From Ga0077527 sp032128415 (GTDB lineage Bacteria > Pseudomonadota > Gammaproteobacteria > Burkholderiales > SG8-41), in the NCBI GenBank assembly GCA_032128415.1, contig JAQBGW010000165.1, positions 1 to 64,000 on the forward strand: 64,000 bases of DNA. The letters run 5' to 3'. The notes under the pieces are model-generated. The model worked only from the letters and a program-made list of their open reading frames with translations, searched no databases and was not told the DNA's origin. The translations under genes were made by a program, and so were the position numbers. Shown here one piece after another: positions 7,540-14,791 of this stretch. Numbering within the stretch: the stretch's first letter is position 1; every line of letters starts with the position of its first letter.

Positions 7540-9255
7540 TCAGGCAGGCGTCAACAGCGACTGGCCGGGCTTGACGCGGGTGAAATGCACCGGGCGATTT
7601 TCAATACCGAAGCGCCCGTCCCGCCAACTCACACAGGTGTAATGCGAGTTTTCCAGATCATGGACATCTGGAAAATCGGCACGAAAATGCGCGCCGCGCG
7701 AATCTTCCCGTGCCATCGCTGCGAATCGAATCGATTGCGAAACCAGCACCAGATTCTTCAAATTCATCCAGTCATGCCAGGTCAGATTGTAGGCCAGCGT
7801 CGAACCATCCACGCCGGTTGCATCAAGCCGTGCGTCGAGTTCGTCGAGCAGTCCCGACGCACGATTAAGCGATGCCGCATCGCGCACGATTCCGACATCG
7901 TCCCACATGACCGCGTAGAGTTGCTCGCGGATTGAATTGATGTCACCACCTTCGCGAGAGAGTGGTGCCCGGCAGCGCGCCACTGCGGCATCAATCGCCT
8001 CCTGATCGGGGGCACGGAACTCGCCGTTGGCCTTGACCCAGCCGGGCATCACGTCACCGGCAATGCCGCCAAACACCGTGGAATTGGCGACACCATTACC
8101 GCCCAACCGGTTCGCACCATGCACACCACCGGAATCCTCTCCCGCGACAAACAGACCGGGCAGATCAGTCGAGCAATCGGTTTTGAAAGCAACGCCACCC
8201 ATCATGTAGTGCGCGGTCGGCACCACATCGACCAGCCCGCCGACCAGGTCAAAACCGCAGTCGGCGCAACGCTCGACCATACCCTTGAACTCGCGGCGCA
8301 CCATGACCGGATCGAGATGACGCATGGTGATGTAGAGGCCGCCGTGTTTATTGACGCGACCGGCGCGCATTTCCTCGTACATGCCGCGGCTGACGATGTC
8401 ACGTGTCGCGCGTTCGTTACGCGGGTCGTAGTGGTGCATGAAACGCTCGCCCGCGCCGTTGAGCAACTGTCCGCCGACGCCACGCAGACCTTCCTCGATG
8501 ATGGTGCCGGTGATACGCGTGTCAGATCCTGCGATCAATCCGGTGGGATGAAACTGCACCATTTCCATGTCGCGCAGCATGAGCCCACCGCGCAGCGCCA
8601 TCGCCATGCCGTCGCAGCTCTTGTCGCCGGAGGGCGTGTGGTACTTGTACATGGTCGGCCCGCCACCGGTCGCGAGCAACACGGCCTGCGCCTGTACGAA
8701 CACGAATTCGCCGTTGCGCATATCGATCATCACCACGCCGGAAATCGCATCGCCGGATTTACTTTTGATGAATTCAACGGCGCGGTGCTCTTCGAGCCGG
8801 TGGATGCCACGCGCCCAAACCTGTTCGGCAAGGCGGTTGATGATCTCGATGCCGGTCAGGTCACCCTTGTGCACGGTGCGATCGAAAGTCTGTCCGGCGA
8901 AAGCTTTCTGATGAATGGTGCCGTCTGGATTGCGATCGAAAAAACAGCCCAGCTCGTTCTCGAGTTCGTGGATGCGCTCGACCGCGGTTTCGACCAGCAT
9001 CCAGGCGAGATCCTGATCGGGCAGCCACTTGCCACCCTCGATGGTGTCCATGAAATGGCGTTCTACAGAATCGCCCGCAGCCAACGCCACGTTATAACCG
9101 CCCTGCACCATGCGCGTGCAGCCGGTTTTTCCGAACAGTCCCTTAACCGCCACGGTGATCGACAATTCGGGATTGTGCTGATGCGCGTGTAACGCGGCGA
9201 ACAGCCCGGCGCCGCCGGATCCGAGGATCAGGATGTCGGTCTTGATGGTGTTCAT
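7540..9255 (-). CDS. Succinate dehydrogenase/fumarate reductase-type flavoprotein subunit
   Basis: A 571-residue FAD protein that should interconvert a succinate-like dicarboxylate and its 2,3-ene. The dinucleotide fold (GSGGAG, residues 12-17) and the dicarboxylate-site residues are conserved: His236 (VQFHPTGL), Arg258 (EEGLRGVGG), the proton-shuttle Arg285 (ATRDIVSRG), His349 (PTAHYMMGG) and Arg383 (HGANRLGGN). The position that carries the covalent-FAD histidine in SdhA/FrdA (SHT) reads GCT here, Cys46, so FAD is probably non-covalent. It lies 6 bases after the fumarase beta gene. The matching iron-sulfur and membrane subunits are encoded 5 kb upstream in the same array (13327-14781). It could act on fumarate/succinate or a substituted analogue. 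L-aspartate oxidase is less likely because of the partner genes. Confidence 0.88.
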   Translation of the reverse strand: MNTIKTDILILGSGGAGLFAALHAHQHNPELSITVAVKGLFGKTGCTRMVQGGYNVALAAGDSVERHFMDTIEGGKWLPDQDLAWMLVETAVERIHELENELGCFFDRNPDGTIHQKAFAGQTFDRTVHKGDLTGIEIINRLAEQVWARGIHRLEEHRAVEFIKSKSGDAISGVVMIDMRNGEFVFVQAQAVLLATGGGPTMYKYHTPSGDKSCDGMAMALRGGLMLRDMEMVQFHPTGLIAGSDTRITGTIIEEGLRGVGGQLLNGAGERFMHHYDPRNERATRDIVSRGMYEEMRAGRVNKHGGLYITMRHLDPVMVRREFKGMVERCADCGFDLVGGLVDVVPTAHYMMGGVAFKTDCSTDLPGLFVAGEDSGGVHGANRLGGNGVANSTVFGGIAGDVMPGWVKANGEFRAPDQEAIDAAVARCRAPLSREGGDINSIREQLYAVMWDDVGIVRDAASLNRASGLLDELDARLDATGVDGSTLAYNLTWHDWMNLKNLVLVSQSIRFAAMAREDSRGAHFRADFPDVHDLENSHYTCVSWRDGRFGIENRPVHFTRVKPGQSLLTPA

Positions 9256-9261
9256 GAACGC

Positions 9262-9873
9262 TTAATTTTTGACGCCTAGAGCCGCCAGTACGCCCGCCCG
9301 CTTGTCCTTCGCCGCCGCATTGACCACCGTATAAAGACTGCCGCCGTGCGCATCCATCGCCACCAGCAACGGGCCGAAGCCCTTGATGCGGAACTTCCAC
9401 AACGACTCGGGATTGAGGTCGTCGAGATCAACTTCTTCGATCTGCTCAATCCAGGTGGTCTCCAGCGCCGCGGTCCCGCCGATGATCGCGAGATAAACCC
9501 CGCCCAGTTCACTGAAGGCTTTCGCCGAGGCAGCGAACAATCCGCCCTTGCCGATGACTATGCGTACGCCGTACTGCTCCATCAACGGCCGCGTGAAACG
9601 CTCCATGCGCGAGCTGGTCGTGGTGCCGACGCAAATCGGCGCGTAGCCCGACGGATGCTGCTGTGTCTCTCCCACCCATTTGACGTTGGGTGCGGTGTGT
9701 ATGACAGCGTGGCCTTTCATATCGAAACGCGTCTTGCGGCCATGATCAAACATATGGATTTGCGTGGCATCGCGGATCCCGTAAAGCGTGTTGTGCAGCG
9801 TGACAGTGTCATTGATGCGCAGCTTGCGCACCTGCTCTTCGGTCACCGGCATCTGCAATTCATAATGGGCCAT
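9262..9873 (-). CDS. Class I fumarase / L-tartrate dehydratase-type hydratase, beta subunit
   Basis: A 203-residue protein equivalent to the C-terminal domain of class I fumarases (the FumC-unrelated Fe-S type) and to TtdB. It supplies substrate-binding residues for reversible hydration of fumarate-like acids. Visible are LRINDTVTLHNTLYGIRDATQIHMF, the GHAVIHTAPNVKW segment, the ICVGTTTSSRME loop, VRIVIGKGGLF and AIIGGTAALETTWIEQIEEVDLDDLNPESLWKF. It begins 15 bases after the alpha-subunit gene and ends 6 bases before the flavoprotein, so the three are certainly one transcript. Its pairing with a fumarate-reductase-type complex suggests sequential dehydrogenation and hydration of one C4 substrate. 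Mesaconate, tartrate or sulfofumarate hydration cannot be excluded. Confidence 0.9.
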   Translation of the reverse strand: MAHYELQMPVTEEQVRKLRINDTVTLHNTLYGIRDATQIHMFDHGRKTRFDMKGHAVIHTAPNVKWVGETQQHPSGYAPICVGTTTSSRMERFTRPLMEQYGVRIVIGKGGLFAASAKAFSELGGVYLAIIGGTAALETTWIEQIEEVDLDDLNPESLWKFRIKGFGPLLVAMDAHGGSLYTVVNAAAKDKRAGVLAALGVKN

Positions 9874-9888
9874 CTCTGTATCCGCCGC

Positions 9889-10764
9889 TCAGTAGCCGTA
9901 GCTCAGGCCGGCGGGCGTGAACGTAGCCCGCGAGCGCCGCGCCGAGTGGCACTGCATGTTGACGGCGACTGGATTCATGGTGATGTGGGTCGCCGCGGTT
10001 TCGACGTGCACCGCAAATGCGGTCGAGTCGCCACCCAGTCCCTGCGCGCCGACGCCGAGTTGATTGACGACCTTGCTCAGTTCCGCTTCGAGTTTCGCGC
10101 CTTCGGGGTCCTCGCAGACACTGCCGAGCGGCCGCGTCGCCGCTACTTTCGACAAATGCACGCACAAATCTGCAGTGCCGCCGACACCGACGCCGACGAT
10201 CACCGGGGGGCAGCTCTTGCCGCCGGCCTCCAGCACGCAATCGATGACAAAGGTCTTGATGGCAGCAATGCCCTCTGCAGGAATCGCCATTTTCAGCCAG
10301 GAGTTGTTCTCCGAGCCGGAACCTTTCGGAATCATTTCAATGGCCAGCGTGTCGGCCTCGGGCACGAAGTCGATGTTGATCACGGGGACCTGCCGGCCGC
10401 AGGAAGTGTGTTCGTTCTTGCGGGTGGTCGGATGCACCACCGACGAGCGCAGCGGGTACTCTTTGGTTGCCCGCTCGCAACCCTTGATGATGGCCTGCTT
10501 CAGTGCATAACCATCCATGACGACGTTATTGCCGATAGTGACGTTGTATATCGGGATGCCGGTATCCTGACACAGCAGGTTGCTGGTGTCTTCGGCCACG
10601 GTAATGTTGCGGATCATGGTGCCGAGAATGGCTTTGCCCGTAGCGTTGGTTTCGCCTTTATCCAGCCGCTGGAAGCCCTGCTTGATGTCGGGCGGCAGCA
10701 TTTTCAGCGCACGGATGTAGAGTTCCTTGCACGCCTCTTCAATCTGTAGTGGATCGACCTTCAC
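9889..10764 (-). CDS. Class I fumarase / L-tartrate dehydratase-type hydratase, alpha subunit
   Basis: A 291-residue iron-sulfur subunit that binds the catalytic [4Fe-4S] cluster. The three expected cluster cysteines are visible: Cys65 (LLCQDTG), Cys185 (GKSCPPVIVGVGVGG) and Cys272 (NMQCHSARR). Other family strings are GSGSENNSWLKM and GAQGLGGDSTAFAVHVE. It starts with GTG at 10764, with a loosely placed AAGG upstream. A hairpin (about 10787-10840) separates it from the Bug gene before it, so it may be produced from a processed or partly attenuated transcript. The two-subunit architecture is typical of anaerobes and of bacteria with fumarase/tartrate dehydratase paralogues. A full-length aerobic fumarase is expected elsewhere in the genome. 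Confidence 0.9.
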   Translation of the reverse strand: MKVDPLQIEEACKELYIRALKMLPPDIKQGFQRLDKGETNATGKAILGTMIRNITVAEDTSNLLCQDTGIPIYNVTIGNNVVMDGYALKQAIIKGCERATKEYPLRSSVVHPTTRKNEHTSCGRQVPVINIDFVPEADTLAIEMIPKGSGSENNSWLKMAIPAEGIAAIKTFVIDCVLEAGGKSCPPVIVGVGVGGTADLCVHLSKVAATRPLGSVCEDPEGAKLEAELSKVVNQLGVGAQGLGGDSTAFAVHVETAATHITMNPVAVNMQCHSARRSRATFTPAGLSYGY

Positions 10765-10786
10765 TGCATTACCTTTTTTTTGCGTG

Positions 10787-10840
10787 AAAAATCCGGGATA
10801 TCGCAGAGACGTTGCGCCTCTGCGACGGCACCGGGATTTA
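10787..10840 (-). terminator. Intra-operon hairpin with T-tract (possible leaky terminator or processing site)
   Basis: Between the Bug gene (ends 10844) and the fumarase alpha gene (starts 10764) an 8-bp perfect stem TCGCAGAG / CTCTGCGA (10801-10808 with 10818-10825) encloses a 9-base loop. Partly pairing outer arms (AATCC...GGATT) extend it. On the minus strand it is followed by ATTTTT, terminator-like. Because the same-strand genes continue, it probably modulates rather than ends transcription. Confidence 0.5.
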
Positions 10841-10843
10841 TCG

Positions 10844-11806
10844 TTACCTCACCTGCAGCTTGCGTGCCACGATAATCTTCGCCCAGCGCCCGCTTTCTTC
10901 CTTGATCGCCTTGGCGAATTCCGCTGAATCGTTGCCGACCGGGACCATGCCCAGGTCGTTAAAACGCTTGATGATTGCCGAATCGCCCAACGCGGCAACC
11001 GTGTCTTTGTGGATTTTGGCGATCACTGCCTTCGGCGTTCCAGCAGGCACCATGAAACCAAACCAACCGAGATTCTCGAAACCGGGCAGCGTTTCCGCAA
11101 CCGCCGGCACATCGGGCAACTGCTTCGAGCGGTCCTTGCTCGTCACCGCCAATGCGCGCAATCTTCCGGATCTGACGAAATTGATCGCCGCTGCAAGATT
11201 GGGTGTCACGAACTGGATTTGTCCGCCCAGAAGATCGCCGATAGCCGGCGCCTCACCCTTGTAGGGGATGTGCACCACGTCGATGCCCGCGGTGTATATG
11301 AAATTCTCACCAGCGAGATGGGTTTGTGTGCCGATGCCAGCCGAGCCGAAGGTCACGCCTTTTGACTTTGACTTGGCCATGTCAATCAGATCTTTGACGG
11401 TCTTTGCCGAAAAACTCGGATTCACGACGATCGCCTGTGGTCCGCTGGCGACGTTGGTCACCGCAACAAGATCCTTCTCAGCGTTGTATGGCAGCTTCCG
11501 GTATATGTGCTGGTTGGCGGTGACGATGGAACCCGAAGTCATGAACAGGGTGTAACCGTCGGCCGGAGCTTTGGCCGAGAGATCAGCGCCGATGTTGCCG
11601 CCGGCACCTGCACGGTTATCAACCACTATGGTCTGCCCCCAGATCTGCGTCAGCTTCTGCGACACGACGCGCGTGACAATGTCGGTCGCTCCGCCTGCCG
11701 AAAACGGCACGATGACGCGAACCGGCTTGGCTGGATAGCTCTGGGCCGCTGCTGAAATAGATACACATAACGCTCCCGCCATCAAAATCAGTGCCGCTTG
11801 ACGCAT
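10844..11806 (-). CDS. Bug-family tripartite tricarboxylate transporter substrate-binding protein
   Basis: A 320-residue periplasmic binding protein, the first of the two Bug proteins in this array. The signal peptide MRQAALILMAGALCVSISAAA is followed by QSYPAKPVRVIVPFSAGGATDIVTRVVSQKL, the VVDNRAGAGGNIGADLSAKAPADGYTLFMTSG segment, VTFGSAGIGTQTHLAGENF and VVHIPYKGEAPAIGDLLGGQIQFV. The ATG at 11806 was chosen over upstream starts because AGGAGA lies 8 bases before it and the signal peptide begins there. It differs substantially from the second Bug protein, so the two may bind different carboxylates or serve separate steps. No tctAB genes are in the window. Confidence 0.92.
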   Translation of the reverse strand: MRQAALILMAGALCVSISAAAQSYPAKPVRVIVPFSAGGATDIVTRVVSQKLTQIWGQTIVVDNRAGAGGNIGADLSAKAPADGYTLFMTSGSIVTANQHIYRKLPYNAEKDLVAVTNVASGPQAIVVNPSFSAKTVKDLIDMAKSKSKGVTFGSAGIGTQTHLAGENFIYTAGIDVVHIPYKGEAPAIGDLLGGQIQFVTPNLAAAINFVRSGRLRALAVTSKDRSKQLPDVPAVAETLPGFENLGWFGFMVPAGTPKAVIAKIHKDTVAALGDSAIIKRFNDLGMVPVGNDSAEFAKAIKEESGRWAKIIVARKLQVR

Positions 11807-11895
11807 GTTTTTTCTCCTGGGTTTAGTCATTGCATGCAAATTGTTAACTGATTCAAGATACTCCTTGCCTGTGGCGCTAGCAAGATTCCGGTGCA

Positions 11896-13317
11896 CTACA
11901 GCCCGAGTGCATCGGCTGTAAGTTTGCGCAGTTCTTTATTCATTTTTTCCCGCAGGGTCCGGTATGCCGGGCGCCGCGCGACATTGACGAGTTCATAGGG
12001 ATCCTTGTCGAGGTCATACAGCTCATCCAGTTCGCCGTTGCGCGCACGATTGACCCAGTGGATGTACTTGTAGCGGTCGGTGCGCACCGCCTTGTAAGTC
12101 ATGTTGACCAGCCAGGGATAAGCGTTCTCGGCCCAGTATTCGATGAATATGGATTTACGCCATCCGGCGCGTTTACCCTTGATCAACGGCAGCACCGATC
12201 GGCCTTGAATATGCACGCCGGGCTTGCCGCCGGCGATTTCGATCAGCGTCGGCGCGAGATCCTGCAGAATCACCAGATCACGGATACGCGATCCCGGCTT
12301 GATGGATTTCGGCCAACGGATGGTCAATGGCGAACGAATGCCTTCTTCGTAGGCAAAGCGCCGCTCCGGCCCGATGCCGTGTTCGCCGAAAAAATAACCA
12401 TTGTCGCCGAGGAACAGAATCACCGTATTGTCGAGTTCACCCGTCTCCTCCAGCGTCTTGAGAATCATGCCGACACCTTCATCCACCGCAGCCATCATCG
12501 CCGCGCGCAGACGGATTTCTTCCTGCTTGCCGGAATGGATGGCGTCGTGCATGACTCTGGATGCCTCGTTCTTGCGCAACTCGACAGCTTCGGCCCACAC
12601 CGGCTTGTGCTTGAGAAACTCTTTCGGTTGCTGCATGTTGGGTTTTTTCGGGAACACACAGCCCCGGTAGAGATTTTCATGGCGTTTCGCCGGGCGATAA
12701 CCATCCATTTTGAACGAGCCGTCAGCTGCCTGCTCGGCATCGGGATGCACCGCCTTGTGCGCAAACCACAGCGACCACGGCTTGTCGTGTTTGCGTCGGT
12801 CTTTGCTACTGAGCCAGTCCACCGCCATGGTGTTCATGATGTCGGTAACGTAGCCCTGATGCTGCACGTACCGGCCGTTTTCATTGAGCTTCGGGTTATA
12901 AAGATTGCCGTGACCGTCGTAAGCCACCCAGAAATCGTATCCGGGCCGTGGCTTGCCGTCGTTGCCCATGTGCCATTTGCCGATGTGTGCAGTCTCGTAA
13001 CCGAGCTTCTGCAATTCGAGGTGGTAATTCGGCAGCCGATGACTCGCCAGATCACGGGCGACGTTGTCGATGATGCCGTGGCGACTGGCGTACTGGCCAG
13101 AAAGTATCGAAGCGCGATTGGGCGAGCAGATCGGCGTGGTATGAAACGCGCGCTCAAACAGCACGCCTTCGTGCGCGATACGGTCGATATGCGGCGTCTT
13201 CATGTACGGATGGCCACCGGCACCGAACTCGTCGAAGCGCAGATCATCCACCAGGATCAGCAGCAGGTTCGGTTGCTTGCGTTTACTTGTTTTCACGAGC
13301 GCCCTCTTTATCGTCAT
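11896..13317 (-). CDS. Type I (formylglycine) sulfatase, apparently cytoplasmic
   Basis: A 473-residue alkaline-phosphatase-fold sulfatase. The active-site signature C-S-P-N-R-A-S-I-L-S-G (Cys64 to be converted to formylglycine, Arg68) is intact. The metal ligands include Asp24-Asp25 (LVDDLRFDE) and a GDNGYFFGEHG segment around residue 300. It would hydrolyse a sulfate ester, releasing sulfate. The N-terminus (MTIKRALVKTSKRKQPNLLLILV) has no signal peptide, so substrates are likely imported first. It lies 9 bases after the second cytochrome b anchor gene, in the middle of the dicarboxylate array, which points to a sulfated or otherwise acidic substrate. Phosphonate monoester or choline-O-sulfate hydrolase activities are alternatives in the same superfamily. 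Confidence 0.9.
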   Translation of the reverse strand: MTIKRALVKTSKRKQPNLLLILVDDLRFDEFGAGGHPYMKTPHIDRIAHEGVLFERAFHTTPICSPNRASILSGQYASRHGIIDNVARDLASHRLPNYHLELQKLGYETAHIGKWHMGNDGKPRPGYDFWVAYDGHGNLYNPKLNENGRYVQHQGYVTDIMNTMAVDWLSSKDRRKHDKPWSLWFAHKAVHPDAEQAADGSFKMDGYRPAKRHENLYRGCVFPKKPNMQQPKEFLKHKPVWAEAVELRKNEASRVMHDAIHSGKQEEIRLRAAMMAAVDEGVGMILKTLEETGELDNTVILFLGDNGYFFGEHGIGPERRFAYEEGIRSPLTIRWPKSIKPGSRIRDLVILQDLAPTLIEIAGGKPGVHIQGRSVLPLIKGKRAGWRKSIFIEYWAENAYPWLVNMTYKAVRTDRYKYIHWVNRARNGELDELYDLDKDPYELVNVARRPAYRTLREKMNKELRKLTADALGL

Positions 13318-13326
13318 GGTTACGCA

Positions 13327-13674
13327 TCACACCAGGTTGAGCAAAAACGACAACCCGGCAACCAGCGACACGCCTGCGGCTGCCGCGAGCAGTGTTTTCT
13401 GCCACTCACGCCATTCCAGAAATTCCAGCGCCAGCACACGCAAGCCACCCGCCATGTGCGCGGCGAGCAGCAGCACCAATCCTGTTTCCGCGAATTTCAC
13501 CAACGGCTGTTCGGTCCAGCGCAGGAAACCATCGAGCTTTGCTGCGCCGTGCAGGGCCTGGCCCAGCGCCCAGAAATGCAGCGGCAGGAACAGGGCGAGC
13601 AGCAGTCCGGACGCGCGATACACAATGAATGCCCAATACGCCGGGTGGTTGCGTGCGCGAATATCGTTTTTCAT
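13327..13674 (-). CDS. Succinate dehydrogenase/fumarate reductase-type cytochrome b membrane anchor (SdhC-like)
   Basis: A 115-residue integral membrane protein with three predicted helices: around YRASGLLLALFLPLHFWALG, FAETGLVLLLAAHMAGGLRVLALEF and LLAAAAGVSLVAGLSFLLNLV. The pattern YR-x-SG...LPLHF matches SdhC/FrdC-type anchors, with His in LPLHF and LAAHM as haem b or quinone-site candidates. It starts within the stop codon of the other anchor gene (ATGA overlap), showing tight coupling. With its partner and the iron-sulfur subunit it should deliver electrons to or from quinone. It is 9 bases upstream of the sulfatase gene. Confidence 0.8.
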   Translation of the reverse strand: MKNDIRARNHPAYWAFIVYRASGLLLALFLPLHFWALGQALHGAAKLDGFLRWTEQPLVKFAETGLVLLLAAHMAGGLRVLALEFLEWREWQKTLLAAAAGVSLVAGLSFLLNLV

Positions 13675-14021
13675 GCGGCGCCTCCGCCGAACACTGCAAT
13701 CACTGCGCGCATGCCCCACAGCAGCAGCAACAGTGCCACTGCGCCGGCCAACAAATCAAGTCCGCGACTGCGCCAGTTGCAGGTCTCGGCGAGTATGGTG
13801 CGCAGGCCGATCGGCGCGTGTACGGCGACGGCGACGACAAACAGCGTATAAAAAATCAGCCAGCCGTTATTGCCCTGCGTGCGGCCGAGTATCTCGGCGG
13901 CGCTGAGCCCGCTACGCACCGCATAGATCATGGTCACGAGGTGTACGGCCACACACAGCGCGAGTACTGCCGCACTCGCGCGTTGTGCGCCCCACAGCAG
14001 AACCTCGCTGCGGCGATTCAT
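13671..14021 (-). CDS. Succinate dehydrogenase/fumarate reductase-type membrane anchor, second subunit
   Basis: A 116-residue membrane protein with three hydrophobic helices (AAVLALCVAVHLVTMIYAV, NGWLIFYTLFVVAVAVHAPIGLRT, GLDLLAGAVALLLLLWGMRAVIAVF). The QRASAAVLALCVAVHL start and VHAPIGLRTILAE repeat the 'R-x-S...H' and 'H-x-x-x-GLR' pattern of the neighbouring anchor, as expected for SdhC/SdhD-like pairs that bind haem b between them. It lies between the iron-sulfur gene (46-base gap) and the other anchor gene (4-base overlap). Confidence 0.75.
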   Translation of the reverse strand: MNRRSEVLLWGAQRASAAVLALCVAVHLVTMIYAVRSGLSAAEILGRTQGNNGWLIFYTLFVVAVAVHAPIGLRTILAETCNWRSRGLDLLAGAVALLLLLWGMRAVIAVFGGGAA

Positions 14022-14067
14022 GGCACACCTGCCGAACTTAGATATAACCTGTTGATTTTATTCATTT

Positions 14068-14781
14068 TTATATTTCTCCTGCCAGCGTTGCAGCCAGCAC
14101 TGCACGCTTCAGCCCGGCGATACCGGCGGTCGGCGACAATCCTTTGGGGCAACGTTCGGTGCAACTGATATGGGTATGACAGGCATGACAACCGGCGTCG
14201 CCCGCTACCGCCGCCAGTCGTTCGGTGCGCGCGGTATCGCGCACGTCATTGATCAGCGTCCACGCACGGTTGAGCGCTGCGGGACCGAGATAATCCTTGT
14301 TCCAGGTAACCACGTCGCAGGCGCTGTAACAAACACCGCAACCGATGCACTCGATGCCGGCATCGACGCGCTTGCGCTGCTTCGACTCGGGCGAGACTTT
14401 GGCAAAAGCGTCTTTACGTGTAGTGCTGCCTTTAAAACTGCCGCGGGCACGCGCCCATTTGTCGAAAAATTCGCGCATGTCAGTGACCAGATCCTTGATC
14501 ACCGGCAGATTGCGCAGCGGCGCGATTTCCACTTTGCCGTCTTTGGCGACTTTCGACACATGCGTGCGGCAGGTCCAGCGCGATACGCCGTTAACCGTCA
14601 TTGCACACGACCCGCAAACACCCACGCGGCAGGCAAAACGGTAGGCGAGTGTTGAATCGCACTTGCGCTGCACGTAGGTCACCACGTCGAGCACAGTCTG
14701 GCTTTCCTGCCGCGGCACCTCAAAATCCTGGAAGCCACCCTCCTCAGTGCCGCGCCAGATTCTGACTTGCAGGGTATCCAT
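14068..14781 (-). CDS. Succinate dehydrogenase/fumarate reductase-type iron-sulfur subunit
   Basis: A 237-residue electron-transfer subunit. The N-terminal plant-type ferredoxin domain has FACRVGVCGSCAMTVNG with a fourth cysteine in RWTCRT for the [2Fe-2S] cluster. The C-terminal domain has CIGCGVCYSACD and CHTHISCTERCPKG for the [4Fe-4S] and [3Fe-4S]/[4Fe-4S] clusters. An additional Cys (GCHAC) precedes the last set. It passes electrons between the flavoprotein (7540-9255) and the two anchors encoded just downstream. It begins 10 bases after the thiamine-diphosphate enzyme gene. Having subunit B and anchors at one end of the array and subunit A at the other is unusual for this family. Confidence 0.9.
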   Translation of the reverse strand: MDTLQVRIWRGTEEGGFQDFEVPRQESQTVLDVVTYVQRKCDSTLAYRFACRVGVCGSCAMTVNGVSRWTCRTHVSKVAKDGKVEIAPLRNLPVIKDLVTDMREFFDKWARARGSFKGSTTRKDAFAKVSPESKQRKRVDAGIECIGCGVCYSACDVVTWNKDYLGPAALNRAWTLINDVRDTARTERLAAVAGDAGCHACHTHISCTERCPKGLSPTAGIAGLKRAVLAATLAGEI

Positions 14782-14791
14782 GGGCTGCCTT

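Noticed and set aside
8119..9192. 357-codon open frame on the plus strand
   Set aside because: It runs antisense to the well-supported flavoprotein gene, has no recognisable domain, and is rich in His/Asp/Arg as expected for a mirror frame of GC-rich coding DNA.
12058..13851. 597-codon plus-strand open frame over the sulfatase and membrane-anchor genes
   Set aside because: It is antisense to three real genes, with no domain or ribosome site.
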